Below, one piece after another: positions 49,316 through 60,236 of a DNA stretch of 64,000 nucleotides. Where the stretch lies: assembly GCF_000222585.1 (NCBI RefSeq), contig NZ_AFWE01000226.1:1-64000 (forward strand), read 5' to 3'. The position numbers and the translations under genes were made by a program. The notes under the pieces are model-generated. The model was not told the origin of the DNA. It did not search any database and saw only the letters and a list, made by a program, of their open reading frames with translations. Numbering within the stretch: position 1 is the stretch's first letter; every line of letters starts with the position of its first letter. Source of the DNA: Vibrio scophthalmi LMG 19158 (GTDB lineage: Bacteria > Pseudomonadota > Gammaproteobacteria > Enterobacterales > Vibrionaceae).

Positions 49316-51937
49316 TTACTTTTTCTTACGCTTATCGGTAATTTCCCACTTCCCATCAACGAAAAGTGCTGTGTAGCCTGACGGTTTACCATCTACTTCA
49401 GAGCGTACATAGTTCTCTTTAGACTTACGACTAAAGCGAACAACCATTGGCAGGCCATCTGGATCTTTCTCTGGCGCGTCCGCTAGGTAGTGGAACTTAG
49501 CTGAGATACGATCTTTAAAGCGTTTCAACTCTTCCACCAAAGGCGCACGTGTTTCACGCGATTTAGGGAAAGTACTCGCCGCTAGGAACAAGCCTGACGC
49601 GCCATCACGTAGAACAAAGTAAGCTTCTGAATTTTCACATGGAAGTTCAGGTAGGTGTACTGGGTCTTCTTTTGGCGGTGCCACTTCACCATTTTTCAGG
49701 ATCTTACGCGTGTTCTTACATGTCTCGCTAGTACAGTCCATGTATTTGCCAAAACGACCGTTCTTAAGCACCATGTCGCTGCCACACTTGTCACACTCAA
49801 CCAGTGGACCTTCATAGCCTTTAACTTTGTATTCGCCAAACTCAACAACGTAGCCTTCACAGTTCGGGTTATTACCACAAACATGAAGCTTACGCTTATC
49901 ATCAATCAGATAAGCGTCCATTGCTGTTTCACAAATTGGACAACGTTTCTTCGCACGCAGTGCTGCCGTTTCAACGTCTTCTTCAAGTACGTTAATAATG
50001 CCTTCTTCGTCACCCAAGTTGATGGTGGTCTTGCAACGCTCTTTTGGCGGCAATGCATAACCAGAACAACCCAAGAACACGCCTGTAGACGCAGTACGAA
50101 TACCCATCTCGCGTGAACAGGTTGGACACTCAATATCGGTGTAAACGATATGGTTAGGCTTCATGCCACCCACATCTTCATCCAGTTCCGCTTTCTCAAG
50201 GTCACCGGTAAAATCAGTAAAGAAGTTATCCAGCACCGACTTCCAGTTGGCATCACCGACTGCAACTTGGTCAAGCTTCTGTTCCATTTTTGAGGTGAAC
50301 TCATAGTTCATCAACTCATGGAAACTACCATCAAGACGGTCGGTTACGATCTCACCCATCTTCTCAGCGTAGAAACGACGCTGCTCGACTTTCACATAGC
50401 CACGATCTTGAATGGTCGAGATGATCGATGCGTACGTTGAAGGTCGACCAATACCACGTTTTTCAAGTTCTTTAACCAATGCCGCTTCGGTAAAGCGTGC
50501 TGGTGGCTTAGTAAAGTGCTGCTTCGGCTCAAGATCAACCAAGTCAATTTTATCACCCACTTGAACCGCAGGTAGAATTTGGTCTTCGTTCTTGCCCATT
50601 GGACGTTGTACGCGAGTCCAACCATCAAACTTAAGGATACGACCTTTCGCTTTCAGTGTGTACTCTGCCGCTTTGACGCTCACAGTGGTTGAATCGTATT
50701 GCGCTGGCGTCATTTGACAAGCAACAAACTGGTTCCAAATCAGGTTATACAGTTTGTGTGCGTCTGCTTCCATAGACACAAGATCTTCAGTTTTCACCGT
50801 TACATCTGATGGACGGATCGCTTCGTGCGCTTCTTGAGCGCCCTCTTTGCTACCGTAAACCAGTTTACTCGCTGGCAGGTAAGCCTCACCGTACTCTGAA
50901 CCAATATACTCGCGTAACGTCTCTACAGCCTCTGAACTCAAGTTAGTTGAGTCAGTACGCATATAAGTGATGTAACCCGCCTCATACAAGCGCTGAGCCA
51001 GCATCATGGTCTTTTTAACGCCGTAGCCTAAACGAGTACTTGCTGCTTGTTGCAGTGTTGAGGTGATAAAGGGTGCAGACGGCTTACTTGACGTAGGGCG
51101 GTCTTCACGTTTACACACTTCAAAAGCCGCATTTTCAAGCACAGAAACCGCTGCCATGGTGTCCGCTTGATTGGTTGGTTTGAATACCACACCATCTTTC
51201 TGCGCCACTTGTAGACGGAAGTCTGTTTTGCTCTGCGTTTGAGTATTGGCGTGGATATCCCAGAACTCTTCAGGGATAAACGCTTTGATTTCGCGTTCAC
51301 GCTCAACCAATAGCTTCACCGCCACAGACTGAACACGACCAGCCGACAGGCCACGAGCCACTTTTTTCCACAACAGTGGGGAGACCATAAAGCCTACAAC
51401 ACGGTCCATAAAACGACGTGCTTGCTGGGCATTAACGCCATCCATACTAAGTTCGCCCGGTTTTTCAAACGCTTGTTGGATAGCATTTTTGGTAATTTCG
51501 TTAAACACTACACGTTTGTATCGCTCTTCATCGCCACCGATGATCTCACGAAGGTGCCATGCGATAGCTTCTCCTTCGCGGTCCAAATCGGTTGCGAGAT
51601 AAACGCAATCTGCGTCTTTGGCGAGTTTCTGTAGCTCAGCGACTACTTTCTCTTTACCCGGTAAGACTTGGTAATTCGCTTCCCAGCCATTAAATGGATC
51701 AATACCCATTTTTTTGATCAGCGATTTACGATCTTTCTCGTGCTTCACACGAGCTTTCTCTTCCGGGCTTAAACCTTTGGTCGATACCGCCGCTGCTTTT
51801 TGGCCGGTGCTTTGTCCCGCAGTAGGTAGATCACGTACGTGACCCACACTAGACTTTACGATGAAGTCCTTACCGAGATATTTATTGATGGTTTTAGCCT
51901 TAGCAGGCGATTCCACAATAACGAGTGACTTACCCAT
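49316..51937 (-). CDS. topA: DNA topoisomerase I
   Basis: An 873-residue type IA topoisomerase relaxing negative supercoils. TOPRIM domain at the N-terminus ([35 protein letters not shown]), active-site Tyr in [14 protein letters not shown], and C-terminal zinc ribbons (CPTC...C, CPIC...CGNNPNC, CDKC...C) followed by basic repeats ending KRKKK. Full length. yciN lies divergent upstream, as in E. coli. Confidence 0.97.
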   Translation of the reverse strand: MGKSLVIVESPAKAKTINKYLGKDFIVKSSVGHVRDLPTAGQSTGQKAAAVSTKGLSPEEKARVKHEKDRKSLIKKMGIDPFNGWEANYQVLPGKEKVVAELQKLAKDADCVYLATDLDREGEAIAWHLREIIGGDEERYKRVVFNEITKNAIQQAFEKPGELSMDGVNAQQARRFMDRVVGFMVSPLLWKKVARGLSAGRVQSVAVKLLVEREREIKAFIPEEFWDIHANTQTQSKTDFRLQVAQKDGVVFKPTNQADTMAAVSVLENAAFEVCKREDRPTSSKPSAPFITSTLQQAASTRLGYGVKKTMMLAQRLYEAGYITYMRTDSTNLSSEAVETLREYIGSEYGEAYLPASKLVYGSKEGAQEAHEAIRPSDVTVKTEDLVSMEADAHKLYNLIWNQFVACQMTPAQYDSTTVSVKAAEYTLKAKGRILKFDGWTRVQRPMGKNEDQILPAVQVGDKIDLVDLEPKQHFTKPPARFTEAALVKELEKRGIGRPSTYASIISTIQDRGYVKVEQRRFYAEKMGEIVTDRLDGSFHELMNYEFTSKMEQKLDQVAVGDANWKSVLDNFFTDFTGDLEKAELDEDVGGMKPNHIVYTDIECPTCSREMGIRTASTGVFLGCSGYALPPKERCKTTINLGDEEGIINVLEEDVETAALRAKKRCPICETAMDAYLIDDKRKLHVCGNNPNCEGYVVEFGEYKVKGYEGPLVECDKCGSDMVLKNGRFGKYMDCTSETCKNTRKILKNGEVAPPKEDPVHLPELPCENSEAYFVLRDGASGLFLAASTFPKSRETRAPLVEELKRFKDRISAKFHYLADAPEKDPDGLPMVVRFSRKSKENYVRSEVDGKPSGYTALFVDGKWEITDKRKKK

Positions 51938-52353
51938 AACTGACTCTAGTGTCCTTTAGTGACTGATGACGCGAGCTTATCGCACAACATACTTAAAATA
52001 TTGCTTCTTTTTTTACTATCGAGCGAGATGACCAGAAGATCAATATCTTTTTTTAAAATCACTTTTGACTGCTCGACAAATGCGCGATCTCACTCAAGAC
52101 GTTAAGTGTGTTTATAAAACCAATTCGATGGTTAGTTCGGTTACGCAATCAATGCCTTACCTTATGAAGTGCCACATACTAAACGTGTGGTTTATATCTC
52201 CGCCAACAAAGTAAGCAGATTTATGTAGCCCGTCACAAAACATTTCCACTCAGCACCATGGCTAAAATTGTTATAGGTCATTGGAAAATGCCATTAACTG
52301 CACGTACAATCCCTGCCATATCCCGTCAAACCCTCTATTTAAAGGTAATCGTG
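51938..52353. promoter_or_regulatory. Divergent promoter region between topA and yciN
   Basis: A 416-bp spacer with AT-rich stretches near topA (about 51990-52060) and an imperfect inverted repeat CCACAT/GTGTGG around 52174-52192. Promoters of both genes are expected here but could not be placed with confidence. No coding frame besides an upstream extension of yciN without a ribosome-binding site. Confidence 0.4.
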
Positions 52354-52602
52354 ATGAGCGAAAAGAAAACCATCTCCCAATTTGATCTCCTGCTGATCGC
52401 TAACCAAATTATTCAAGCCCACGATGATTATATCGAAGGGATGCGTGCTGATAGCGTAGAAGAAAAAGAAGAAGTTTTGGTCTTTAAAGGCAACTATTTC
52501 TTAGATGATAATGGTATCCCAACCGCAAACACGACTGCGGTATTCAACATGTTCAAATACCTTGCACATCATCTGTCAAAAGAGTTTACGTTAGAAAAAT
52601 AG
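52354..52602 (+). CDS. yciN: YciN, DUF2498 protein
   Basis: An 82-residue cytosolic protein of the YciN family (MSEKKTISQFDLLLIANQII), with the diagnostic VLVFKGNYFLDDNGIPTANT and TAVFNMFKYLAHHLS. Function unknown. Start at ATG 52354 behind AAAGG; the frame reaches back to 52258 but that part is not conserved. Paired divergently with topA as in E. coli. A heptanucleotide array begins 8 bp after the stop. Confidence 0.92.
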   Translation: MSEKKTISQFDLLLIANQIIQAHDDYIEGMRADSVEEKEEVLVFKGNYFLDDNGIPTANTTAVFNMFKYLAHHLSKEFTLEK

Positions 52603-52610
52603 TCAGTTGA

Positions 52611-52659
52611 TCGAGAATCGAGAATCGAGAATCGAGAATCGAGAATCGAGAATCGAGAA
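52611..52659. repeat. Heptanucleotide tandem array TCGAGAA, seven copies
   Basis: Seven identical copies of TCGAGAA (52611-52659), then a degraded copy TCGAAAG. It starts 8 bp after the yciN stop. The unit shares the GAGAA core and length with the array after cmoA (24161) and likewise has no stop codon in any frame. Confidence 0.96.
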
Positions 52660-52698
52660 TCGAAAGCGTAACATGCGCTTTTGCTTAGAGTAACAGAA

Positions 52699-52721
52699 AA
52701 GGCTGACACGGTGTCAGCCTT
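52699..52721 (+). terminator. Terminator of yciN
   Basis: AAGGCTGACA pairs with TGTCAGCCTT around a tight CGG loop, followed by TGTTATTTT, on the far side of the heptanucleotide array. Confidence 0.8.
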
Positions 52722-52730
52722 TGTTATTTT

Positions 52731-52824
52731 GAGATTCCCGACTCGGTCGTACCTCCCTCTCGAGAATGACAAACTGACCTTTTACCCACTATTTAGCTAG
52801 GTCATTCCTTAACTAGGTCATTCC
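52731..52824. repeat. Imperfect palindrome and CTAGGTCATTCC direct repeats
   Basis: GATTCCCGA (from 52732) and TCGAGAATG (ending about 52768) form an imperfect inverted repeat enclosing TCGGTCGTACC. It is followed by two copies of CTAGGTCATTCC at 52797-52808 and 52813-52824. Phrases such as GTCATTC...GGAATCTC are common in interspersed intergenic repeats of Vibrio, so this may be a degenerate member. Not matched to a named element. Confidence 0.5.
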
Positions 52825-52906
52825 ATAGTGTACGTTAGCACGAGTAGGAAACCTCTATTTTCTTTATTGTCGAAACCAAGCTCTAAATCCAGTGTTCTCG
52901 CTTAGC

Positions 52907-54202
52907 TTAGCAGCTCAAACCCGCCAATTTATCGAAATAATCAGGGAAGGTCTTCGAGGTACACTTGGGATCATTAATCGTCACAGGCGTGTCGCTCAGC
53001 GCAACTAGTGAAAAACACATCGCCATGCGATGATCATCATAAGTATCAATCGCTGCGTGTGTCAGAGCCTCTGGCGGCGTAACAATGATGTAATCCTCAC
53101 CCTCTTCCACAACAGCCCCCACTTTGCGTAGTTCTGTCGCCATCGCAGCCAGACGATCGGTCTCTTTTACGCGCCAGTTGTAGACATTGCGAATTGCTGT
53201 CGTACCTTGAGCAAACAGAGCAGTCGTTGCAATGGTCATCGCCGCATCAGGGATGTGGTTAAAGTCCATATCCACGGCAGTAAGCTTACCGACACGTGAA
53301 ATCACATAATCCTCACCCCATTCAATCTCAGCGCCCATTTTTTCTAACGCGTCAGCAAATTGAATATCGCCTTGAATGCTGTTTTTACCAATGCCGGTTA
53401 CTTTGATCGCCCCCCCTTTGATCGCCGCTGCTGCGAGGAAATATGACGCAGAAGAAGCATCACCTTCGACTAAAAAGTCACCTGGAGAAACGTATTGCTG
53501 ACCCGCTTTAATGGCGAATTGTTGATAATTGCGGTTTTCAACTTCAACACCAAACTGAGCCATGATATGCAAGGTAATATCGATATAAGGTTTCGACACC
53601 AAATCACCGACAATGTTGATAACAACATCGTCTTTGGCCAGTGGTGCTGACATCAAAAACGCAGTGAGAAACTGGCTTGAAATTGAACCATCAATTTCAA
53701 CGCTGCCACCGTTTAAACCGCAGCCAACAATCTTGATGGGTGGGTAATTTTCGTTCTCAAGATAGCTAATTTCAGCGCCCGCTTGGCGCAACGCATCGAC
53801 TAAGTGGCCGATTGGGCGCTCTTTCATGCGTGGTTCGCCAGTCAGTACATACTCACCAGAGCCCAAACAAAGGGCGGCCGCGAGTGGACGCATCGCTGTA
53901 CCGGCATTGCCTAGGAAAAGCTCTAACGCTTGGGCTGCATTATCCCCTGTCCCTGTAAACGCACCGCCCAGGCCATCGACTTCACACACCGTTTTATCAT
54001 CGGATAAACGATAGTTAACCCCTAACGAAGTTAACGCATTGAGCATGTGGCGAATATCATCGCTATCTAGCAAATTCGTTAAACGTGTGGTTCCTTGCGC
54101 AAGAGCCGCCAGCAGTAAAGCGCGATTTGAAACACTTTTAGAACCTGGTAAGTTGACCTCACCATCGACTTTATTGATTGGTTGTAATGTAAGGCTTTCC
54201 AT
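52907..54202 (-). CDS. aroA: 3-phosphoshikimate 1-carboxyvinyltransferase AroA
   Basis: A 431-residue EPSP synthase joining shikimate-3-phosphate and phosphoenolpyruvate in the chorismate pathway. [20 protein letters not shown] with [17 protein letters not shown] binds shikimate-3-phosphate; [15 protein letters not shown] is the PEP-loop with Gly-Ala region; [16 protein letters not shown] is conserved. The GNAGTAMRP loop corresponds to the class I, glyphosate-sensitive type. Monocistronic here. Confidence 0.97.
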   Translation of the reverse strand: MESLTLQPINKVDGEVNLPGSKSVSNRALLLAALAQGTTRLTNLLDSDDIRHMLNALTSLGVNYRLSDDKTVCEVDGLGGAFTGTGDNAAQALELFLGNAGTAMRPLAAALCLGSGEYVLTGEPRMKERPIGHLVDALRQAGAEISYLENENYPPIKIVGCGLNGGSVEIDGSISSQFLTAFLMSAPLAKDDVVINIVGDLVSKPYIDITLHIMAQFGVEVENRNYQQFAIKAGQQYVSPGDFLVEGDASSASYFLAAAAIKGGAIKVTGIGKNSIQGDIQFADALEKMGAEIEWGEDYVISRVGKLTAVDMDFNHIPDAAMTIATTALFAQGTTAIRNVYNWRVKETDRLAAMATELRKVGAVVEEGEDYIIVTPPEALTHAAIDTYDDHRMAMCFSLVALSDTPVTINDPKCTSKTFPDYFDKLAGLSC

Positions 54203-54281
54203 TTGAGACTACTATTCCTTGCTCACCCAGCATCCTTAGGGTGATGAAAAATTCTTCGTACTGGCAGACTAACGAAAAACC

Positions 54282-54316
54282 GCCGTTAAAACCAGAGTAA
54301 ATCCCGTTTTAACGGC
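54282..54316 (-). terminator. Terminator of the glycine-zipper gene
   Basis: GCCGTTAAAAC pairs perfectly with GTTTTAACGGC over 13 nt; on the minus strand GGTTTTTCG follows. It lies 40 bp past the gene at 54356 and upstream of aroA. Confidence 0.8.
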
Positions 54317-54355
54317 AGGAAAAATCATCCGTTTATGCCGCTCACGTTCAATTAA

Positions 54356-54814
54356 TTAGTACTCTTTATCCACTCTGACACCATCATTGAAGTAGAGAAT
54401 CCTAACTGGGTCGTTACGTTGAAAAATCATTGAACTATCGACATCTTGAATCACGTTAATCAGCCGTTTATCGTCGGTCAAAATAAGCAATTCCACCAAA
54501 CGATATTCGATGCTGTAGCTTTGATTGGCACGGTTACGCGCCACACTCGCCCCAGCGACCGCCCCCACAGCCGTCGCGACTTCTTTGCCTGAACCGCCAC
54601 CAAATTGGTTACCGACCAGCCCGCCGACCACGGCACCTAACAATGTTTCCCACCCGTTACCTTTTGACTCGACAATCTCTTGTTGAGTGATATAGCGGAC
54701 GGAATCTATTTTACCGAAAACAACCTCATTCACCGGACGAGCCACATTCCTTTGATATGCGGCATTGGCAAACAGAGGAAAAATCAATAATATCCATACC
54801 CACTTCTTCATCAT
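54356..54814 (-). CDS. Glycine-zipper (17-kDa antigen/SlyB-like) envelope protein
   Basis: A 152-residue exported protein: signal peptide MMKKWVWILLIFPLFANA, then a glycine zipper LLGAVVGGLVGNQFGGGSGK and VGAVAGASVARN typical of the Rick_17kDa/SlyB group, then a beta-rich C-terminal domain. No lipobox Cys, so it is not a lipoprotein unlike SlyB itself. Function unknown, probably in the outer membrane or periplasm. AGAGG precedes the ATG at 54814. The divergent aat start is only 15 bp away. Confidence 0.78.
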   Translation of the reverse strand: MMKKWVWILLIFPLFANAAYQRNVARPVNEVVFGKIDSVRYITQQEIVESKGNGWETLLGAVVGGLVGNQFGGGSGKEVATAVGAVAGASVARNRANQSYSIEYRLVELLILTDDKRLINVIQDVDSSMIFQRNDPVRILYFNDGVRVDKEY

Positions 54815-54829
54815 ACTGAACACCTCTTG

Positions 54830-55546
54830 ATGGCTATTTATCTGACAGAACTCGACCCTAACGACTTGAGCTTCCCGTCGCCATTTGACGCATTGAATGA
54901 TCCCAACGGCTTATTGGCTTTTGGCGGTGATCTGTCGGCCGCTCGCTTATTAACAGCTTACCACAATGGTATCTTTCCATGGTATGGCCCGGATGAGCCG
55001 ATTTTATGGTGGAGCCCTTCCCCACGAGCGGTGTTCAAGCCTGATATTTTTAAACCCTCGAAAAGTTTAAAAAAATTTCAGCGTAAGCATCAATATCGCG
55101 TCAGTATCAACCATGCGACAGAGCAAGTGATAGACCAATGCGCGGCAATGAGAAGCGCTGAAGAGACTTGGCTCAATGAAGATATGCGTCGAGCCTATAA
55201 GCAATTAGCACAACAAGGCCGATGCCACTCTGTCGAAGTATGGCAAGAGAACCGTTTAATTGGGGGCTTGTATGGCCTTTCTATTGGCCAGCTATTTTGT
55301 GGCGAATCGATGTTTAGCCTCGAGAGCAATGCATCAAAAATTGCCTTGTGGTATTTCTGCTCCCATTTCTACCAACACGGGGGGCAATTAATTGATTGCC
55401 AAGTTTTGAACGAGCACACTCAATCTTTAGGTGCATTTGAATTAGAACGCGAAAGCTTTATTCAAAGCCTGCTATCCTTAAGATATCAAGCTCTTGACGA
55501 GCATTGCTTTCAACCACAATGGCTTCATTTACCCGCTGAGATATGA
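54830..55546 (+). CDS. aat: Leucyl/phenylalanyl-tRNA-protein transferase Aat
   Basis: A 238-residue N-degron transferase that adds Leu or Phe from aminoacyl-tRNA to N-terminal Arg or Lys of proteins, marking them for ClpS-ClpAP. Conserved FPSPFDALNDPNGLLAFGGD, GIFPWYGPDEPILWWSPSPR and FCGESMFSLESNASKIAL are diagnostic. ATG at 54830 (TTG just before it is in frame); the N-terminus aligns with E. coli Aat. No clear ribosome-binding site. bpt follows after 1 bp. Confidence 0.96.
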   Translation: MAIYLTELDPNDLSFPSPFDALNDPNGLLAFGGDLSAARLLTAYHNGIFPWYGPDEPILWWSPSPRAVFKPDIFKPSKSLKKFQRKHQYRVSINHATEQVIDQCAAMRSAEETWLNEDMRRAYKQLAQQGRCHSVEVWQENRLIGGLYGLSIGQLFCGESMFSLESNASKIALWYFCSHFYQHGGQLIDCQVLNEHTQSLGAFELERESFIQSLLSLRYQALDEHCFQPQWLHLPAEI

Positions 55547-55547
55547 G

Positions 55548-56246
55548 ATGAGTTCTGACTTGCAGCAAATTCGTATTGGTCTGACCGATAACCACCCATG
55601 TAGCTACCTGCCTAATCGACAGGAGCGCGTTGCGGTGGCACTAGAACCGGCATTGCATAGTTCATCGAACTACGAAGTTTTACTCGCAAATGGATTTCGT
55701 CGCAGCGGCGATACCATTTATAAACCGCACTGTGAATTATGCTCAGCCTGCCAACCCATTCGTATCTCAGTACCGAATTTTGAACCATCGCGCAGCCAAA
55801 AGCGGCTTTTAGCGAAAGCCAAAACCATCACTTATCAATTGAAAGAAGAACTGGACAATGAGTGGTTCGAACTCTATAACCGATACATTGAAGTTCGTCA
55901 TCGTAACGGCAGCATGTATCCAGCGAATCGTGATAGCTTCGCTCAGTTCTCTCATTGCACTTGGCTGAACACTCAGTATCTACACATCTATGATAATGGC
56001 CGGTTGATTGGCATTGCAGTGACCGACATTCTCAGTAACAGCGCCAGCGCGTTCTATACTTTTTTTGACCCACACAGCGAAATTTCACTGGGTACTTTGG
56101 GGGTATTACTGCAAATTGATTATTGTCGTAACCAAGGAAAACAGTGGCTTTATCTGGGGTATCAAATCGATGAATGCTCGGCCATGAATTACAAAGTCCG
56201 CTTTCAACCTCATCAAAGGCTAGTAAATCAGACTTGGCAGGGGTAG
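55548..56246 (+). CDS. bpt: Bpt, leucyl-transferase for N-terminal Asp/Glu
   Basis: A 232-residue ATE1-like enzyme of the bacterial Bpt group (first described in V. vulnificus) that adds Leu to N-terminal Asp or Glu, feeding the ClpS-ClpAP pathway. PHCELCSACQPIRISVPNF carries the conserved Cys cluster; RNGSMYPANRDSFAQF and FYTFFDPHSEISLGTLGV are family blocks. Start MSSDLQQIRIGLTDNHPCSY at 55548, one base after the aat stop, so the pair is an operon. Confidence 0.95.
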   Translation: MSSDLQQIRIGLTDNHPCSYLPNRQERVAVALEPALHSSSNYEVLLANGFRRSGDTIYKPHCELCSACQPIRISVPNFEPSRSQKRLLAKAKTITYQLKEELDNEWFELYNRYIEVRHRNGSMYPANRDSFAQFSHCTWLNTQYLHIYDNGRLIGIAVTDILSNSASAFYTFFDPHSEISLGTLGVLLQIDYCRNQGKQWLYLGYQIDECSAMNYKVRFQPHQRLVNQTWQG

Positions 56247-56327
56247 AATACGCCCCAACTTTACTTAATTCATTTTTATCGGTACGACTAAGCCGGTTGA
56301 AATTGTCCATTTGAAAAAGAGGAATAA

Positions 56328-56546
<219 letters not shown>

Positions 56547-56569
56547 TCTTTAGATTTACGAATACAACA

Positions 56570-56596
56570 AAAAACGGAGCCAGTGGCTCCGTTTTT
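56570..56596. terminator. Terminator of infA, probably also of tdk
   Basis: AAAAACGGAGCC pairs with GGCTCCGTTTTT around AGT, with further T on the plus side and A on the other, between convergent infA and tdk. Confidence 0.9.
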
Positions 56597-56617
56597 TGTT
56601 TTTTGTGCGAAAAGATC

Positions 56618-57196
56618 TTACTGACCTAGTGCTTCTTTATAGTGCTGACGGCAAACCGAAACATAACGGTCATTACCACCAATCGCCACTTGATCACCTT
56701 GAGCAATCGCATTGCCATGCTCATCCGTACGAATCACCATGTTTGCTTTACGACCACAATGACAAATAGTTTTAAGCTCTACCAGCTTATCTGCCCACGA
56801 TAGTAGATACTTACTACCTTCAAATAGCTCACCCAGAAAATCAGTACGAAGGCCGTAGCATAAAACAGGAATATGCAGTTTATCGACCACTTCCGTTAGC
56901 TGATATACCTGCTCTTTCGATAAGAACTGACATTCATCAATCAAAATACAATGACGTTTTTCTTCGCTATTAAGCGTTTCAATCGCCTTAAACAAATCCG
57001 TTTCTGGTTTGAATAAAAAAGCATCTGACTGCAAACCAATGCGCGAACTCACCTTACCAATACCGTAACGATCATCTAATGCCGCAGTGAAAATCACTGG
57101 GTTCATGCCACGCTCTTGGTAATTAAATGAAGATTGAAGAAGCGTCGTAGATTTACCCGCATTCATTGCCGAGTAATAGAAGTACATCTGAGCCAC
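56618..57196 (-). CDS. tdk: Thymidine kinase
   Basis: A 192-residue type II thymidine kinase making dTMP from thymidine and ATP. P-loop [18 protein letters not shown], Asp motif LIDECQFL and the zinc-binding CHCGRKA plus C-terminal CRQHY are present. Monocistronic, convergent with infA. Confidence 0.97.
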   Translation of the reverse strand: MAQMYFYYSAMNAGKSTTLLQSSFNYQERGMNPVIFTAALDDRYGIGKVSSRIGLQSDAFLFKPETDLFKAIETLNSEEKRHCILIDECQFLSKEQVYQLTEVVDKLHIPVLCYGLRTDFLGELFEGSKYLLSWADKLVELKTICHCGRKANMVIRTDEHGNAIAQGDQVAIGGNDRYVSVCRQHYKEALGQ

Positions 57197-57237
57197 GAAA
57201 AATATCCTATAGAATAGACAAATCGGATAGAAAAAAG

Positions 57238-57255
57238 GGCTGACGACTCAGCCCC
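57238..57255 (-). terminator. Terminator of cysS
   Basis: GGGCTGA pairs with TCAGCCC around CGAC; the minus strand continues TTTTTTC. It lies 43 bp past the cysS stop and just upstream of tdk. Confidence 0.82.
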
Positions 57256-57297
57256 TTAAAATTATTTATACACCCACTAACTTAATTGATGTGGATA

Positions 57298-58680
57298 TTA
57301 TTTACGACGCCAGGTTGTGCCCTCTGCGCCATCTTCCAACTCAATACCCATCTCGTTAAGCTTATCACGCGCTAAATCCGCGTTAGCCCAATCTTTCGAT
57401 GCGCGTGAGTCGTTACGTAGCTTGATCAATGCTTCAATTTCAGCCACTTCATCATCGTTACCCGCATCACCTTTTAGGAAAGCTTCTGCATCTTGATGGA
57501 GAATACCAATCACTTCCGCCATTTGGCGCATAACAACGCCTAGAGCACTTGCTTGCTCAATGTTTTCTGCTTTAAGACGGTTGATTTCACGCGCCATATC
57601 AAACAGTACTGAGTAAGCTTCTGGTGTATTGAAGTCATCGTTCATCGCGTCATTAAAGCGTGTTTGGTACTCATCACCACCCGCCGCTTCAACTGACAAA
57701 TCGAGACCACGTAATGAGGTGTATAGACGCTCAAGTGAAGCGCGTGCTTGATTGAGGTTTTCTTCGCTGTAGTTTAGTTGGCTACGGTAGTGACCTGACA
57801 TCAAGAAGTAACGCACGGTTTCAGCGTCGTAATGACCAAGCACATCACGAATAGTGAAGAAGTTGCCTAGCGATTTAGACATTTTCTCTTTATCAACCAT
57901 CACCATACCGCTGTGCATCCAAGTATTCACATACTGGGTGTTATGCGCGCAGCACGATTGAGCGATTTCATTTTCGTGGTGTGGGAATTGTAGATCAGAG
58001 CCACCACCGTGAATGTCGAAATGGTTACCTAGAATCGCCGAATTCATTGCTGAACATTCGATATGCCAACCCGGACGACCTGCGCCCCATGGTGATTCCC
58101 ATGTAGGCTCACCTGGCTTAGACATTTTCCATAGCACGAAGTCTAGCGGGCTACGTTTAGCTGATTCGATATCAACACGCGCACCAGCTTGCAGTTGATC
58201 AAGATCTTGCTTAGACAGTTTGCCGTACTCATCGAACTTGCTCACTTCAAACATCACGTCGCCGTTACTTGCCACATAAGCAAAACCGCGTTCGATCAGT
58301 TTCTCAACCAATGCAATAATTTCTGGAATAAATTCTGTTGCACGCGGCTCAATATCTGGACGCTTCATATTCAACGCGTCAAAGTCTGCGTGCATTTCAC
58401 CGATTAAACGCTCAGTCAGTGACTCACAGCTTTCGCCATTTTCATTTGCGCGCTTGATGATCTTGTCATCGATATCCGTGATATTACGAACGAAAGTCAA
58501 ATCGTAACCAAGGTAACGCAAGTAGCGTGAAACCACGTCAAATGAAACGAACGTGCGGCCATGACCGATATGACAGAGATCGTAAATGGTTACCCCACAG
58601 ACATACATGCCGATTTTGCCAGCATTGATTGGTTTGAATTCCTCTTTCTGTCTTGTGAGTGTGTTATATATTTTTAACAT
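57298..58680 (-). CDS. cysS: Cysteinyl-tRNA synthetase
   Basis: A 460-residue class I synthetase. Active-site signatures: [20 protein letters not shown] (HIGH) and [14 protein letters not shown] (KMSKS); the zinc that recognises cysteine is bound by Cys in [12 protein letters not shown] and HHENE. C-terminal helical anticodon domain ends EGTTWRRK. Monocistronic, divergent from ppiB. Confidence 0.98.
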   Translation of the reverse strand: MLKIYNTLTRQKEEFKPINAGKIGMYVCGVTIYDLCHIGHGRTFVSFDVVSRYLRYLGYDLTFVRNITDIDDKIIKRANENGESCESLTERLIGEMHADFDALNMKRPDIEPRATEFIPEIIALVEKLIERGFAYVASNGDVMFEVSKFDEYGKLSKQDLDQLQAGARVDIESAKRSPLDFVLWKMSKPGEPTWESPWGAGRPGWHIECSAMNSAILGNHFDIHGGGSDLQFPHHENEIAQSCCAHNTQYVNTWMHSGMVMVDKEKMSKSLGNFFTIRDVLGHYDAETVRYFLMSGHYRSQLNYSEENLNQARASLERLYTSLRGLDLSVEAAGGDEYQTRFNDAMNDDFNTPEAYSVLFDMAREINRLKAENIEQASALGVVMRQMAEVIGILHQDAEAFLKGDAGNDDEVAEIEALIKLRNDSRASKDWANADLARDKLNEMGIELEDGAEGTTWRRK

Positions 58681-58883
58681 GATCTCTATGCTTTATCTGG
58701 GTGAAACAAAATAGTGGTTCAGTATATCAATTCACACTTGATTAGGTAATCCCTCAAACGGTTAAAAAGCCATCATTAGCGCCTATACTGATGTGTGAAC
58801 CCCTTCTTTTCACGTATTAATGTCTGAAAAGTTAAGATAGAATCTTCAGCTCAAATCAAAAAACATCGGTTAAGGATACAATC

Positions 58884-59378
58884 ATGATCACCCTTCACAC
58901 TAATTTTGGTGACATCAAAGTTAAGCTAGACACTGAGAACGCTCCAGAAACAAGCGCAAACTTCCTACAGTACTGCCGTGATGGTTTTTACGACAACACA
59001 CTATTCCACCGTGTTATCGATGGTTTCATGATTCAAGGTGGTGGCATGGAGTCTGGCCTACGTGAAAAGGCGACTCGTGCAACAATCAAAAACGAAGCTA
59101 ACAACGGCCTAAGCAACAAAGTAGGTACGCTAGCAATGGCTCGTACTATGGAACCGCATTCAGCAAGCTCTCAGTTCTTCATCAACGTGAGCAACAACAC
59201 TTTCCTAGATTTCCGTAGCGAAAGCCTAGACGGTTGGGGTTACTGTGTATTTGCTGAAGTAGTTGAAGGCATGGACGTAGTAGACCAAATCAAAGGTGTG
59301 AGCACTGGCTCTTACGGAATGCACCAAGACGTACCACTAGAAGACGTGGTTATCACTGGCACGACTATCGAAGCATAA
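58884..59378 (+). CDS. ppiB: Cytosolic cyclophilin PpiB
   Basis: A 164-residue peptidyl-prolyl cis-trans isomerase without signal peptide. [14 protein letters not shown] with catalytic Arg, [20 protein letters not shown] and [17 protein letters not shown] are cyclophilin blocks. Starts AAGGATACAATC before the ATG. A terminator separates it from lpxH. Confidence 0.97.
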   Translation: MITLHTNFGDIKVKLDTENAPETSANFLQYCRDGFYDNTLFHRVIDGFMIQGGGMESGLREKATRATIKNEANNGLSNKVGTLAMARTMEPHSASSQFFINVSNNTFLDFRSESLDGWGYCVFAEVVEGMDVVDQIKGVSTGSYGMHQDVPLEDVVITGTTIEA

Positions 59379-59386
59379 TCGTCAAT

Positions 59387-59408
59387 AAAGGGCGCTTTGG
59401 CGCCCTTT
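59387..59408 (+). terminator. Terminator between ppiB and lpxH
   Basis: AAAGGGCGC pairs with GCGCCCTTT around TTTG, followed by TT and AT-rich sequence, 22 bp before the lpxH start. If efficient, lpxH needs its own promoter or depends on readthrough. Confidence 0.82.
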
Positions 59409-59429
59409 TTATTTAGCTCTACAGGTATC

Positions 59430-60170
59430 ATGACTACTCTCTTTATCTCCGATCTACACCTCTCGCCAAACACGACCGAGATCAATCACTGTTTTACCCA
59501 GTTTATGCGTAACGAAGCCATTCATGCTGATGCGCTGTATGTGTTGGGTGATCTGTTTGATTTTTGGATAGGTGATGATGACCGCAGTGAGTTTGCTCAG
59601 CAAATTCGTGCTGAATTCAAACAGCTCACCAATCACGGCGTGCCTTGCTTTTTTGTCAAAGGTAATCGTGACTTTCTTGTCGGTCAGCGCTTTGCCAAGC
59701 AAACGGGCGTTACGTTACTGGGTGATGAAACGGTGATCGACCTGTATGGGCGCAAAGCAGTGATCTTACACGGTGATACACTCTGTACCGAAGATACCCA
59801 ATACTTGGCATTTCGTGCCAAAGTGAATCAACCTTGGCTGCAATGGGTATTCAATCGCTTACCAATGACGCTTAAACGAAAAATCGTTGGTAAAATTCAG
59901 CAAGGCGCACGTGATACCAAGAAGTCAAAATCACTGACTATCATGGATGTTACGCAAAGCGAAGTGGAAGATGTCATGATCGCACATGGTGTCGATTTGA
60001 TGATTCACGGCCACACCCATCGCCCAAATACCCATCACTTTACGAGCAGCAATAACCAATCGATGACCCGTATTGTACTGGGTGACTGGTATGACCAAGG
60101 CTCCATTTTGTGCTGTGACACGGAAAATTTGACATTAGAAACGCGCCCTTTGCACAGCAATGAGTGTTAG
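59430..60170 (+). CDS. lpxH: LpxH, UDP-2,3-diacylglucosamine hydrolase
   Basis: A 246-residue calcineurin-like phosphoesterase that cleaves UDP-2,3-diacylglucosamine to lipid X in lipid A synthesis. Metal-binding motifs [28 protein letters not shown] and HGHTHRPN are all present. Start ATG 59430 after ACAGG gives the normal N-terminus [12 protein letters not shown]; an upstream GTG-type start at 59397 would run through the terminator. Confidence 0.96.
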   Translation: MTTLFISDLHLSPNTTEINHCFTQFMRNEAIHADALYVLGDLFDFWIGDDDRSEFAQQIRAEFKQLTNHGVPCFFVKGNRDFLVGQRFAKQTGVTLLGDETVIDLYGRKAVILHGDTLCTEDTQYLAFRAKVNQPWLQWVFNRLPMTLKRKIVGKIQQGARDTKKSKSLTIMDVTQSEVEDVMIAHGVDLMIHGHTHRPNTHHFTSSNNQSMTRIVLGDWYDQGSILCCDTENLTLETRPLHSNEC

Positions 60171-60236
60171 TTTGAACTAGTTCAAAGCAAAACTTCACGG
60201 TATCCCTATCATCGCCCTGAAATAGAAATTAGGTTG

